A stretch of 45,030 nucleotides of DNA from an uncultured archaeon (GCA_902384455.1 CABMCB010000100.1:1-45030); one strand, 5' to 3'. Shown: positions 29,806-38,003, counted from the stretch's first letter. Notes: generated by a model not told the origin, from the letters alone. Numbers and translations: made by a program.

Positions 29806-29994
29806 ATGGCAAAACGAGGTCGGAAGAAAGTTCGTCGGCAGACTAAATGGCATCTTGGCGGGAAGAAAGCGACCCTCGCAAGAAAACGCGGGCATAAGCC
29901 TGTTGCATTGCTCAAGTTGTACCATTCCAGAATGGAGAAGAACTTAGGCAAGCTTGAAGGTGTAATTAGGCGACGTGAAGCGGCGGGCGAATAA
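29806..29994 (+). CDS. Small basic protein
   Basis: The 62-residue product is very basic (MAKRGRKKVRRQTKWHLGGK). It closes the cluster of small charged genes. Probably a DNA-binding virion protein. Confidence 0.6.
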   Translation: MAKRGRKKVRRQTKWHLGGKKATLARKRGHKPVALLKLYHSRMEKNLGKLEGVIRRREAAGE

Positions 29995-30008
29995 TATTCC
30001 ATAGAATA
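29995..30008. repeat. RY palindrome copy 32
   Basis: TATTCCATAGAATA, just after the stop of 29806-29994 and next to hairpin element H. Confidence 0.9.
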
Positions 30009-30015
30009 CCCTGAA

Positions 30016-30041
30016 TGGTTCGGCAACCATTCCTCAGCGTC
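30016..30041 (+). repeat. CNNC hairpin element H
   Basis: TGGTT-CGGC-AACCA followed by TTCCTCAGCGTC, in the leader of 30051-31643, right after palindrome copy 32. Confidence 0.8.
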
Positions 30042-30050
30042 AGGAAAACC

Positions 30051-31643
30051 ATGCACAACGAAACAATAGGCATCGGCTGCCAACCTATCACACTCTTTCA
30101 GGGTGAAGACTACCCACTGATTGTCATGGTTGGCAATGAAGGACAGGTTGGCTTTGGTTGGTTTGGCTCTCATATCGTTCACTCAGTGGGACACTTTGCG
30201 TCTAACGTCGTAAAGACTGCAGGCAAAGCGGTAGGAACTGTGACCAAACCTATCCAAAGTGTTACAGGAGCAATCACTAAGGAGATAGGAAAGATTCCAA
30301 TCGTTGGAGGACCGCTTCACGCAGTCTTTGACGTTACCTTTCACATAGCAATGGGTCCTACCAATATGATTGTTGCTGTTGCTAGTGGGCAACGCATTGA
30401 CCATGTTGTTTTGAACAACCTGAAGCAACAACTTCACGACTTCAAACAGGTTGCTCCTTACGCCCAGATGGTTATCAGTATTGTACCTGGCGTTGGACAA
30501 GGAGTCAGTGCTGCGCTTTCCGCAGGACTTGCACTGTCAGAAGGTCAACCCATTGATGCAGTCCTCAAAGCTGGACTCATTGGTGCATTACCAGGCGGAC
30601 CGCTCGTCAAAGCTGCTGTGACAATGGGCGTCGAAACCATTCAACATGTTGCAAAGGGAGAGAAGCTCAACCTTCAAACCTTTGAGCACACAGCTGGTGG
30701 CATTGCAAGTAGTGCTCTTGGACTCCCCATTGCTGCAAAGAATGCACTTGTTACTGGCATTGCAATCATTGGCGGCATTGCTCACGGCAATCCCCTTGAT
30801 AAAGCAGTTTCTGATGCAGCCATTCATGCATTGCCCCTTTCCGATGCAGTAAAGAAGGCTATGATAGATGCATCGGCATTGAGTCTTGACCTTGCCCACG
30901 GCAAGAAAGTTGATGCAGCATTCACAGCACACGTTACTGCACTAGCGGCCGTCCTTCCACCTACGAATCCTTTGCACGATAGCATCAAGTCGGGTCTCGA
31001 TAGCACACGAAAGATTCAAGGCAAAAACGAAGATATCATGCTTGCTTCGTTACAATCAGGCCTTGCAGACACACTAGTAAGCATGGGTGCCCAACCATTG
31101 CCTGTTGCTACGAAAAACGCAATCAAGTCAGGTCTAGCCTTAGGTTCTGGCGTCGTCTACCAAAGTCACCGTGGTATACACTTAGGTAAAGTAACTGGTA
31201 AACTCGTTGAAAGTGGTGTTCAACTCTCAAAGACTTCGCCATTGTTTGCAGAAGCCAGAAAGCTTGCGGCCGCTAAAAACGCTACGAAAGGTTTCGACCT
31301 TGCAACAGGTCTTTTACAGCAACAAGTTGGTGCCTTTGATGTTGCTAAGGCTCGTGATAGTCTTGACCCTGTTCAAAAACTAGGGTTCGACATTGCATGT
31401 TCTGTTCGTGTTGGCGCCGTTGCTAATCCGAAACCACCAAACATATCGGCTGCCGCCCATGCTGGCCATGCCATAACTCTTGGTATGCAATCTTACACGC
31501 CAGAAAAGAAGGCTGTAATGATGCAAACTGTTCAATCGAATCCAAGTGCCACTGTTGGCGCAACGGTTGCTGTGAAAGAAGTCGTTGCTAACCGAGAATC
31601 AATCATCATAAAGATACTCAAGGCTTTGCACCTTCATAAGTGA
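30051..31643 (+). CDS. Large Ala/Gly-rich virion protein candidate
   Basis: I start at MHNETIGIG; an ATG at 30015 would translate hairpin element H. The 530-residue product is built of repeated helical segments rich in Ala, Gly and Leu (ALPGGPLVKAAVTMGVETIQ and similar), with short hydrophobic stretches. Proteins of this style occur beside capsid genes in tailless phages and may line the inner membrane or form a DNA-delivery structure. The assignment is from composition and position. Confidence 0.5.
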   Translation: MHNETIGIGCQPITLFQGEDYPLIVMVGNEGQVGFGWFGSHIVHSVGHFASNVVKTAGKAVGTVTKPIQSVTGAITKEIGKIPIVGGPLHAVFDVTFHIAMGPTNMIVAVASGQRIDHVVLNNLKQQLHDFKQVAPYAQMVISIVPGVGQGVSAALSAGLALSEGQPIDAVLKAGLIGALPGGPLVKAAVTMGVETIQHVAKGEKLNLQTFEHTAGGIASSALGLPIAAKNALVTGIAIIGGIAHGNPLDKAVSDAAIHALPLSDAVKKAMIDASALSLDLAHGKKVDAAFTAHVTALAAVLPPTNPLHDSIKSGLDSTRKIQGKNEDIMLASLQSGLADTLVSMGAQPLPVATKNAIKSGLALGSGVVYQSHRGIHLGKVTGKLVESGVQLSKTSPLFAEARKLAAAKNATKGFDLATGLLQQQVGAFDVAKARDSLDPVQKLGFDIACSVRVGAVANPKPPNISAAAHAGHAITLGMQSYTPEKKAVMMQTVQSNPSATVGATVAVKEVVANRESIIIKILKALHLHK

Positions 31644-31652
31644 GGAGGAATC

Positions 31653-31979
31653 ATGAACGCTGAAGAATGGGCAAGGCGTTACGCGTTTACAGGCACTGAC
31701 CGATATGTACCCGTTGAGAATTATCCGGGTTACTTCATGAACCTTCAAGGCAGACTAGAGCCTGAACGCGAGACAGTAACCTTTGCTGGCGGATTCTCTG
31801 CCGGTCAACTCGCGTCAACGGGGATTATTAGTTACGCCATTGTACGCTTACTCGGCGCCAGTGTACCCGGAGCTATCGCAATGGGCATAGGCAATGTACT
31901 GTGGGAAGCGGGCAGTCCTGCTATCCCTGCCGGCTGGAAGCGATACGTACTCGGTCTTTTCCGCAAACCCCACGAATAA
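31653..31979 (+). CDS. Membrane protein
   Basis: The 108-residue product has a hydrophobic central part (GQLASTGIISYAIVRLLGAS, then PGAIAMGIGNVLW), likely two membrane segments, and a basic tail. GAGGAATC precedes the ATG. Probably part of the virion membrane. Confidence 0.5.
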   Translation: MNAEEWARRYAFTGTDRYVPVENYPGYFMNLQGRLEPERETVTFAGGFSAGQLASTGIISYAIVRLLGASVPGAIAMGIGNVLWEAGSPAIPAGWKRYVLGLFRKPHE

Positions 31980-32024
31980 ACATCATACGATACAGGATAC
32001 ACCCCAAGAACGGAGATATTAGAT

Positions 32025-32246
32025 ATGTTTGGTGAAGGCGTTTCGATGCTCGACCTTATGGCTTTACTCAAAGCCATTCGTGAAAAGAATCTTGTCTTAC
32101 AAGTGAAGATTATTGATAAACCGTGGGAAGACTTATCTGGCAAAGTAGTCAAAGCCATGATTGAAGCCGTTACAACGGGACTTATCAAACAATCTAGTGA
32201 CATTCGACTGCGACTCTCTGAAAAGAGTGCCGCTATTCACCCCTGA
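32025..32246 (+). CDS. Small hypothetical protein
   Basis: This 73-residue helical, charged protein starts at MFGEGVSMLDLM, after CGGAGATATTAGAT. No family is recognised. Palindrome copy 33 lies between it and the first spike gene. Confidence 0.5.
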   Translation: MFGEGVSMLDLMALLKAIREKNLVLQVKIIDKPWEDLSGKVVKAMIEAVTTGLIKQSSDIRLRLSEKSAAIHP

Positions 32247-32248
32247 CC

Positions 32249-32262
32249 TATTCCACGGAATA
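32249..32262. repeat. RY palindrome copy 33
   Basis: TATTCCACGGAATA, before spike gene 1. Confidence 0.9.
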
Positions 32263-32269
32263 ATCACCA

Positions 32270-33535
32270 ATGACATACGTTCCAGTCAATGTAGCCGCAT
32301 ACACTGCATCTTTTGCTGGAGCTATTGCCGGCATGGCTGTTTCTGGGTGGATTGTTGACCCAACCTCAGCAGATTATTCCAACGCAACCCTTGTAGCAGG
32401 CGCATTCGCTCAAGAATTCGATACAGTGTGGAACAATGCCACACAACTCAACAACTTAGAAATAAGTGCAATCAACTCTATCGTCCAAGAAGACTTTAGT
32501 GGGCGAGGTCCAAGCCCTTTTAGTAGCCCACAATTCCAAGACCCTACTAATTGGACAGTAGCAGCTAAAGCGTGTGCAGCCCTTGTACTTGAAAGTGACA
32601 TCTTCTTTGCCAATCAAGGTATCAATCCAGGAACACCCGGGGGAGGAGGTGGATTAGCTCCTGCTGTTAATCTCATTGTCAACGTTCAGAATGGTGGCAA
32701 TGACCTAACAGGGGACGGTACAGCTAGCAAACCATTCCTTACAATAAACCGTGCATGTACACTAATTCGTTCATTAGGCAATGCATCAAGTGCAATTCGT
32801 TACACTATTCTGCTTGGTTCAGGGCGATTCAATGCACAAGCCGTCACATTGACCGACTGGACCTATGTAGTAGGTGCGTCAATTGAGGGCACGCGTGTAA
32901 CATTCTCATCAATCACTCTTGGACCAGAATGGACAGCGAATGTTGACCATCGTTCAGGATTCCAGAACATGACAGTTTCTGGAGGTATAACCATTGACTT
33001 CAATCCTGTATCATCAAACCAAGGCAAGGTTCGATTCGATTCAGTAGTATTCAATGACGCTTGGACATTCTTAGCCTTCAGTCCAATCAATCAGGTCTTA
33101 CTAAATAATGTCTTTATGTTCGCAGGCTACAATCAAACAGGTATAAACGTTGTAGCATGGGCTAGTATTGTAGCAGCTGGTACAATAGCTATGACGTCTA
33201 TCAACGACGGACGTAATATACAGACACTTGCTGCATTCATTGGAAGTGGATTACAGTGTGCAATCACAGAAACATGGACTGCAAGTGGCGGAGCAAACAG
33301 TGTAGCATCTACATTCATTGCTGGTAGCTGTAATGGCACATTGACCCTAGATGGGGCACAAGCGACCGTTGACCCAGCAAGTAGTCCAATAGCTTTTCCA
33401 GGTGGAGTAACATTACTAAATGGTGCTCCTGACCCACGTAAGAATCTTACAGGTGCTAAGGGTGGTAATGCTGCTCTTGCAAGTGTCTGTACTCAATTGG
33501 CCGCAACAGGAGCCTTCAAAGACTCTACTACCTAA
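32270..33535 (+). CDS. Spike-like protein 1 (beta-helix receptor-binding candidate)
   Basis: The 421-residue protein has a ~130-residue N-terminal domain shared at high identity with the next gene's product (SFAGAIAGMAVSGWIVDPTS), a Gly hinge (PGTPGGGGG) and a C-terminal domain that starts with VNVQNGGNDLTGDGTASKPF, the typical opening of pectate-lyase-like beta-helix tailspikes (DUF1565-like). The N-terminus would anchor it to the virion and the C-terminus bind or degrade host glycans. Palindrome copy 33 sits just upstream. Confidence 0.7.
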   Translation: MTYVPVNVAAYTASFAGAIAGMAVSGWIVDPTSADYSNATLVAGAFAQEFDTVWNNATQLNNLEISAINSIVQEDFSGRGPSPFSSPQFQDPTNWTVAAKACAALVLESDIFFANQGINPGTPGGGGGLAPAVNLIVNVQNGGNDLTGDGTASKPFLTINRACTLIRSLGNASSAIRYTILLGSGRFNAQAVTLTDWTYVVGASIEGTRVTFSSITLGPEWTANVDHRSGFQNMTVSGGITIDFNPVSSNQGKVRFDSVVFNDAWTFLAFSPINQVLLNNVFMFAGYNQTGINVVAWASIVAAGTIAMTSINDGRNIQTLAAFIGSGLQCAITETWTASGGANSVASTFIAGSCNGTLTLDGAQATVDPASSPIAFPGGVTLLNGAPDPRKNLTGAKGGNAALASVCTQLAATGAFKDSTT

Positions 33536-33537
33536 TT

Positions 33538-33551
33538 TATTCCACAGAATA
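33538..33551. repeat. RY palindrome copy 34
   Basis: TATTCCACAGAATA, between the two spike genes. Confidence 0.9.
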
Positions 33552-33564
33552 GAAAGAAGTAACT

Positions 33565-35052
33565 ATGCCATACGCACCTATCAATGTTGCTGCATACACC
33601 TCTGCTTTTGCTGGTGCCATTGCTGGCATGGCTGTTTCTGGGTGGATTGTTGACCCAACGTCAGCAGACTACAACAATGCAACCCTTGTAGCGGGCGCAT
33701 TCGCTCAAGAGTTCGACACAATATGGAACAATGCTACTGCACTCAATAATCTAGAGATTGAAGCAATCACTTCAGTTGTTCAACAAGACTTTACTGGTCG
33801 AGGTCCAGGACCACTCAACAGTGCACAATTCCAAAACCCTCTCAATTGGACAGTGGCAGCCAAAGCATGTGCAGCCCTCATTCTCCAAAGCGACATCTTC
33901 TTTGCTGGCCAAGGCATCAACCCAGGTACACCCGGGGGAGGGGGACTATTACCTGTCGTTAGCGAACTAGTTTACGTCAACCAAGGGGGTTCTGACGTAA
34001 CAGGTAATGGGACTGAAGAAAACCCATTCCAAACAATAGCGCATGCACAATCTACTATTCTCGATGCATCATTTGCCAAGGCATATGGCGTTCTCATTGG
34101 TCCTGGTACGTATAATGAAGCAGTGTTACTCAAAGACTCAGTATACCTCATTGGTAGCGACCCATTATTAGTGGCCTTTGGAACATCTGTTGCATTAGGT
34201 CCAACATATACAACAGTTCCTGGCGCGGCATCAGGCATAACCAATGTCGCCTGTAATTGTCCTGTTACATTAGACTTCAATGCACTAAGTTCTACATCAG
34301 CTGATGTAAACTTCCGCAATTGTTTCATTAGTGGCAATGTTCTTGCAACTGCATTCGACACTCCTGGCGGTTCAGCGTGTAACCTAAGTCTGTTCAACAC
34401 ACAAGTATTCGCAGACTTCGACGCCATTGGATGTCAAAACAGATGGTTCAATAGTGCTCAAACTGGCGGCGGATTGTTCCACTTAGCAAGTCAAGCTAAT
34501 AACAATTCCACATTTATAGGCATTGGTGGCGGAACGGATACTAGTCTATCACTTGAAACAGTTGCTGCTGCAATAAGCACCAATATCATGAACTGCTATG
34601 CATTCAGTATGCAAGCAGGTGTTGTCACCAAGATTATAGGCGCTGGCGGAACTGTTCCAGTAGCAAATTTTGACTTTGGCTGTCTACCAGAAAACTGCAC
34701 CGTACAAGCTAATGGTACTATGGACCGACAGATGCGTATCTCGCATCAGTTTCCAAACGTCTTCCCAAACCCTACAGCCATTGGCGCGGCTGGAACTACA
34801 ACGATTGATATCGTTGTGCCAGCAGCACTCATTGGCACAACATCAATTGAAGTGATGCAATCACAATGTTCACCAGTAGGTTCAGGATGGGGAACCTTCA
34901 TTGGTCCACACAACTGTTCGCTAACATTTACCTACGAACAAGCTGCTGGCGTGCCAACGATTCACATCAATATCTACAACCCAGGTGCAGGTTTCAACAT
35001 TGCTGACATCTGTAATCTAAACTTCTTCAGTTACCTGCCACAGGTGCTGTAA
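33565..35052 (+). CDS. Spike-like protein 2, paralogue of the previous gene
   Basis: The 495-residue product repeats the N-terminal domain of 32270-33535 almost residue for residue for ~130 residues, then has a different beta-helix (VYVNQGGSDVTGNGTEENPF opening) and an extra C-terminal domain (~400-495). This pattern of conserved anchor and divergent tip is expected from tandem duplication followed by selection for a second host receptor. Palindrome copy 34 separates the two. Confidence 0.7.
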   Translation: MPYAPINVAAYTSAFAGAIAGMAVSGWIVDPTSADYNNATLVAGAFAQEFDTIWNNATALNNLEIEAITSVVQQDFTGRGPGPLNSAQFQNPLNWTVAAKACAALILQSDIFFAGQGINPGTPGGGGLLPVVSELVYVNQGGSDVTGNGTEENPFQTIAHAQSTILDASFAKAYGVLIGPGTYNEAVLLKDSVYLIGSDPLLVAFGTSVALGPTYTTVPGAASGITNVACNCPVTLDFNALSSTSADVNFRNCFISGNVLATAFDTPGGSACNLSLFNTQVFADFDAIGCQNRWFNSAQTGGGLFHLASQANNNSTFIGIGGGTDTSLSLETVAAAISTNIMNCYAFSMQAGVVTKIIGAGGTVPVANFDFGCLPENCTVQANGTMDRQMRISHQFPNVFPNPTAIGAAGTTTIDIVVPAALIGTTSIEVMQSQCSPVGSGWGTFIGPHNCSLTFTYEQAAGVPTIHINIYNPGAGFNIADICNLNFFSYLPQVL

Positions 35053-35058
35053 CTCCTA

Positions 35059-35086
35059 TTGTAATCCACTACAGTTGTGCTATAAT
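35059..35086 (+). promoter_or_regulatory. Internal promoter, possible leaderless start
   Basis: TTGTAA (35059-35064) and TATAAT (35081-35086) are 16 bases apart. The ATG of the next gene is at 35093, seven bases after the -10 box, and no ribosome site lies upstream, so the mRNA may be leaderless. Confidence 0.6.
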
Positions 35087-35092
35087 ACCTAA

Positions 35093-35371
35093 ATGGCTGG
35101 AGAACTTGTACGAATTGGTCCGCCGCCAGGGCAAGAAGGACATGCTGACCCCGGTAAATGGGTTGGACGCATCGCCATCTTTGAGATGGTAACGGGCACA
35201 CGCATACAAGGAAAGATTCTAGCCGTTAGTGAACGTGTTATTGATACTGATAACGGGGCAATATTCGTTGAGCACATTGTTCATGCTCGATGGGTAAGTC
35301 CACAAGAAGCCAGTATTACCCGCGCTAAATATGCAGATAGTTGGACCGGGCACAGATTGCCCGGACGTTGA
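35093..35371 (+). CDS. Small hypothetical protein behind its own promoter
   Basis: The 92-residue product is beta-rich (WVGRIAIFEMVTGTRIQGKI) and may form a small barrel. It is probably translated from a leaderless mRNA. Function is unknown. Confidence 0.55.
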   Translation: MAGELVRIGPPPGQEGHADPGKWVGRIAIFEMVTGTRIQGKILAVSERVIDTDNGAIFVEHIVHARWVSPQEASITRAKYADSWTGHRLPGR

Positions 35372-35376
35372 AGGGA

Positions 35377-35390
35377 TATTCCATGGAATG
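35377..35390. repeat. RY palindrome copy 35
   Basis: TATTCCATGGAATG; holds the ATG of 35383-36033. Confidence 0.85.
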
Positions 35391-36033
35391 TTTACTCTGT
35401 AGTATGTGGGCTCGAATGCCCTACGCAAAACGATACACGACACCTACAACCGCCGAACAGACTCAAGGTGCAATGATTGTGGGTTACTGGGTTGCTAGAC
35501 GTGCTACTTCGGCCCCTCGAATCTGTGAAGGGCATATGGCCGTCTTAGCAATGCTCGACCGACAAGAAGAGGGACGTATTGCTGGTGAAGAAAGGCGACG
35601 GCGGCAAGCAGAAGAGGCAGCACAAGCAATACTTGCAAACCAACCGCCCGTTGAGGTTCAAAGTCAGATAAACCAACTTCAAGAACGGCAACAAGTTGTT
35701 TTGCACGGACCTCCAGTCCCGCCGCCACAACCTACTATGCAACCCATTGCAACTCCGCCCATGATAATCCCTGAGCCCGTTGCACCTCCAGTGCCCGCGC
35801 CTCAGTTCAAACTTGGACCGGGACCATTGACGAACGAAAACACTATCACGGCACACCCGCCATTACCAGTGCCTGAAAACCCAGTTGCGCCATACACTGG
35901 CATTGCCGCGCCAGGTACTGTAGCAGGCGCTTTAGAAGCTGCTACAATGCCAGCTGTTGACGGTGGCAAAGTTACCTTTCCCTGCCCCACGTGTGGCGAA
36001 CATATATCCACTGGAGACGTTCACTCCTGCTAA
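35383..36033 (+). CDS. Pro-rich protein with terminal zinc motifs
   Basis: The ATG lies inside palindrome copy 35, with GAAGGGAT upstream. The 216-residue product begins MECLLCSMW, has a charged coiled-coil (RRRRQAEEAAQAIL), a long Pro-rich stretch and ends in CPTCGEHISTGDVHSC. The paired Cys at both ends could form zinc sites. It resembles linker or adaptor proteins; function is unknown. Confidence 0.6.
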   Translation: MECLLCSMWARMPYAKRYTTPTTAEQTQGAMIVGYWVARRATSAPRICEGHMAVLAMLDRQEEGRIAGEERRRRQAEEAAQAILANQPPVEVQSQINQLQERQQVVLHGPPVPPPQPTMQPIATPPMIIPEPVAPPVPAPQFKLGPGPLTNENTITAHPPLPVPENPVAPYTGIAAPGTVAGALEAATMPAVDGGKVTFPCPTCGEHISTGDVHSC

Positions 36034-36043
36034 CGTCAAGAGA

Positions 36044-36069
36044 TGGTTCTTCAACCACTCCTCAACGTC
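36044..36069 (+). repeat. CNNC hairpin element I
   Basis: TGGTT-CTTC-AACCA followed by CTCCTCAACGTC, just upstream of the terminator at 36078-36117. Confidence 0.8.
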
Positions 36070-36077
36070 GGGGAGCA

Positions 36078-36117
36078 ATGAAAAACCCTGGTTGACGCGC
36101 TGTCAGTCAGGGTTTTT
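36078..36117 (+). terminator. Intrinsic terminator
   Basis: AAAACCCTG and CAGGGTTTT form a 9-bp stem followed by a T-tract. It lies after hairpin element I and before the exonuclease gene. The 5' arm is inside a five-codon frame (MKNPG) whose ATG follows GGGGAGCA, so an attenuator is possible. Confidence 0.75.
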
Positions 36118-36156
36118 ATGTCTAGATACCGTAACACAAGGATAAGAAGATACACA

Positions 36157-36972
36157 ATGACTGACTTACGCGAAACATTAGACCATTGTCCAGAATGCAT
36201 GTCCGTTGGAGAACCAACTGACAATCGACATCAACCATGGTGTTCAAAACGTGCCACGAAGATTATGCGCTGCCCTCAATGCAAGAAAGAAGGGGAAAGC
36301 AACCGCGAAGATACTGAACTAACCTGTGCATTCTGTGGCTATCAATGGTCACTAACTATTCCACAGAATATTCCTGTGCCTCACCCCTCCGGGTGTTCCT
36401 CAGCGTCCGAACACTTCGACCACTTCTTGTTTCTCGACTTCGAAACAACGGGGGACCCTGACCAAAAGCCGCTAGAAGTTGGTTGGATGCTCACTGACCG
36501 GTTCCTTGAGCCATTGATGGAATGTCAATCTAGAGTCATTCGTCAAGACCGACTCAACATGAACGACAAGATTCTCAAGATGCACACTAAGAATGGACTA
36601 CTTGACGAAGTAGTAGACTCTGTATTGAGTACTTCACTCGTGGAAAACATCATCTGTGATAGCATTCAGCCAATTGCTAGAGACAAGACTGCTCGTATCA
36701 TCATAGCAGGATTCACTGTTCACTTTGACCGTGATATCATTCACCGCGACATGCCACAATTGGATAGCTGGCTCCACTATCGCCACTTTGATGTATCAAC
36801 ATTACGTGCCGCCTATCACCATTGGGTCGAGAAGATTCCAAGCAAACGGGACCAACATCCCCATCGAGTGAAGGCGGACGTCTTAGCAAGTTGGGAGATT
36901 GCTAGGACCTTCAAACGAATGTTCGAGCATCACATGCCCAAAGGGCTCCTTGACCAAGGGGTGATATTGTGA
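36157..36972 (+). CDS. Oligoribonuclease-like DEDDh exonuclease with zinc ribbons
   Basis: From MTDLRETLDH the product has 271 residues. Residues 11-61 hold two zinc knuckles (CPEC...C and CPQC...CAFC). The rest follows oligoribonuclease (Orn): LDFETTGDPDQKPLEVGWML (D94, E96), the MHTKNGLLDEV segment, FTVHFDRD, the SWLHYRHFDVSTLRAA signature and HRVKADV with the final His and Asp. Orn degrades 2-5 nt RNA. Palindrome copy 36 and hairpin element E lie side by side in the linker between the zinc and nuclease parts. It may clear nanoRNA or act on DNA during infection. Confidence 0.85.
   Translation: MTDLRETLDHCPECMSVGEPTDNRHQPWCSKRATKIMRCPQCKKEGESNREDTELTCAFCGYQWSLTIPQNIPVPHPSGCSSASEHFDHFLFLDFETTGDPDQKPLEVGWMLTDRFLEPLMECQSRVIRQDRLNMNDKILKMHTKNGLLDEVVDSVLSTSLVENIICDSIQPIARDKTARIIIAGFTVHFDRDIIHRDMPQLDSWLHYRHFDVSTLRAAYHHWVEKIPSKRDQHPHRVKADVLASWEIARTFKRMFEHHMPKGLLDQGVIL
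36357..36370. repeat. RY palindrome copy 36
   Basis: TATTCCACAGAATA, in the exonuclease linker, read as IPQN. Confidence 0.9.
36382..36407 (+). repeat. CNNC hairpin element E
   Basis: CACCC-CTCC-GGGTG followed by TTCCTCAGCGTC and CGAACA, inside the exonuclease gene, 11 bases after palindrome copy 36. Confidence 0.8.
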
Positions 36973-37334
36973 TTCGCTTCCACGTTGTCACAGTAACTCG
37001 AAAGAGCTCAGCCGAGGTTCGAACGGTGCGTTACACCTATCCCGAAGGTGGAGAACGAAAGAGTGTTACCGTTCAAAACTCTGAATGGGAAGAAGTTGAG
37101 TTCCGCACTGAACTTGAAGAGAAACCGGTCATTCAGATTGGCAATGTTGCTGCCGATTGCATCCTCATTGGTGAGCCTATCAAGCTCATCATCAACAACC
37201 CTGACTTGTTCGGAACCTACAAGACGGGGGACATCATTGACTTCACACCGCTACCGCGGACAACAACAGTGATTCCTAGAACTGAAAACCATGATGGTTC
37301 TGGCGTGCCAGGTTACGAGCCAAAGGCCAACTAA
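36969..37334 (+). CDS. Hypothetical protein, paralogue A of a tandem pair
   Basis: The 121-residue product starts with GTG in a GTGA overlap. Its C-terminal half (EPIKLIINNPDLFGTYKTGD) matches that of 37641-38003 (EPVKLMINDPALFGTFKAGD), and the N-termini align too. It is beta-rich and soluble. Function is unknown. Confidence 0.6.
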   Translation: MIRFHVVTVTRKSSAEVRTVRYTYPEGGERKSVTVQNSEWEEVEFRTELEEKPVIQIGNVAADCILIGEPIKLIINNPDLFGTYKTGDIIDFTPLPRTTTVIPRTENHDGSGVPGYEPKAN

Positions 37335-37558
37335 TGGACCCTGTTAGGAAAGAACGGCTCATCAGAGAACTACAATGCATCATTGACACTGATGAGCCTC
37401 CAGGAATGGCCGCGCGCGACCTTGCTCGTTCGGTCGTCTCACTAGTTCAAGACAGGTCTGGCGGGTGTGCCATTGACCTATCAGTCGAGATTGATAATCT
37501 CGCAAGAAAGTATCCAAGACATGGTTCTCCAACCATTCCTCAACGTCCCGGACAGTAA
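37334..37558 (+). CDS. Small hypothetical protein
   Basis: The 74-residue product starts at a TAATG overlap. It is helical and charged; its last residues (GSPTIPQRPGQ) are encoded by hairpin element J. Function is unknown. Confidence 0.5.
   Translation: MDPVRKERLIRELQCIIDTDEPPGMAARDLARSVVSLVQDRSGGCAIDLSVEIDNLARKYPRHGSPTIPQRPGQ
37522..37547 (+). repeat. CNNC hairpin element J
   Basis: TGGTT-CTCC-AACCA followed by TTCCTCAACGTC, in the last codons of 37334-37558. Confidence 0.8.
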
Positions 37559-37564
37559 TCTTCT

Positions 37565-37622
37565 GCCCCTCCAGGGTGCCTCCGTGTCGCTTAGACAGGC
37601 ATGGAGGTCCTTGGAGGGGGCC
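37565..37622 (+). other. Long imperfect stem-loop before paralogue B
   Basis: CCCCTCCA pairs with TGGAGGGG, and inside it CCTCC pairs with GGAGG, giving a long stem that also masks GGAGGGGG near the start of the next gene. It may act as a translational switch or processing site. The first part also resembles a degenerate copy of the CNNC hairpin family. Confidence 0.5.
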
Positions 37623-37640
37623 TGTATGAAAGATGATACC

Positions 37641-38003
37641 ATGATAAAACTCAAAGTTGCCATAGTTAGCAGAAAGACTTCAAGCATTCACCGCACTGTC
37701 AAAGGTGGAGTAGCATCCCCTGGCGCAGTATGGGAAAGCGTTGAACTAATGAACATTGAAGAGCTTGTTCCACTTGAAGAATCAATTCAAGTTGCCAACG
37801 TTTCAGGCAAAGTCTTCTTGTGCAACGAACCTGTGAAACTAATGATAAACGACCCGGCATTGTTTGGAACCTTCAAGGCAGGGGATATCGTTACACTACG
37901 GGTTATAGCCCGAACATGTGAGAAATGTGGACTTCCACGAGTAGAAATTGTTACCAATAACGACCCACGTTGCCAATGTACTGAATACCGCTCGAATGCA
38001 TGA
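37641..38003 (+). CDS. Hypothetical protein, paralogue B, with zinc-binding end
   Basis: I choose the ATG at MIKLKVAIVSRK because it aligns with the start of paralogue A; an in-frame ATG 15 bases earlier is possible. The 120-residue product adds a C-terminal zinc site (CEKCGLPRVEI and DPRCQC) that paralogue A lacks. Function is unknown. Confidence 0.6.
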   Translation: MIKLKVAIVSRKTSSIHRTVKGGVASPGAVWESVELMNIEELVPLEESIQVANVSGKVFLCNEPVKLMINDPALFGTFKAGDIVTLRVIARTCEKCGLPRVEIVTNNDPRCQCTEYRSNA

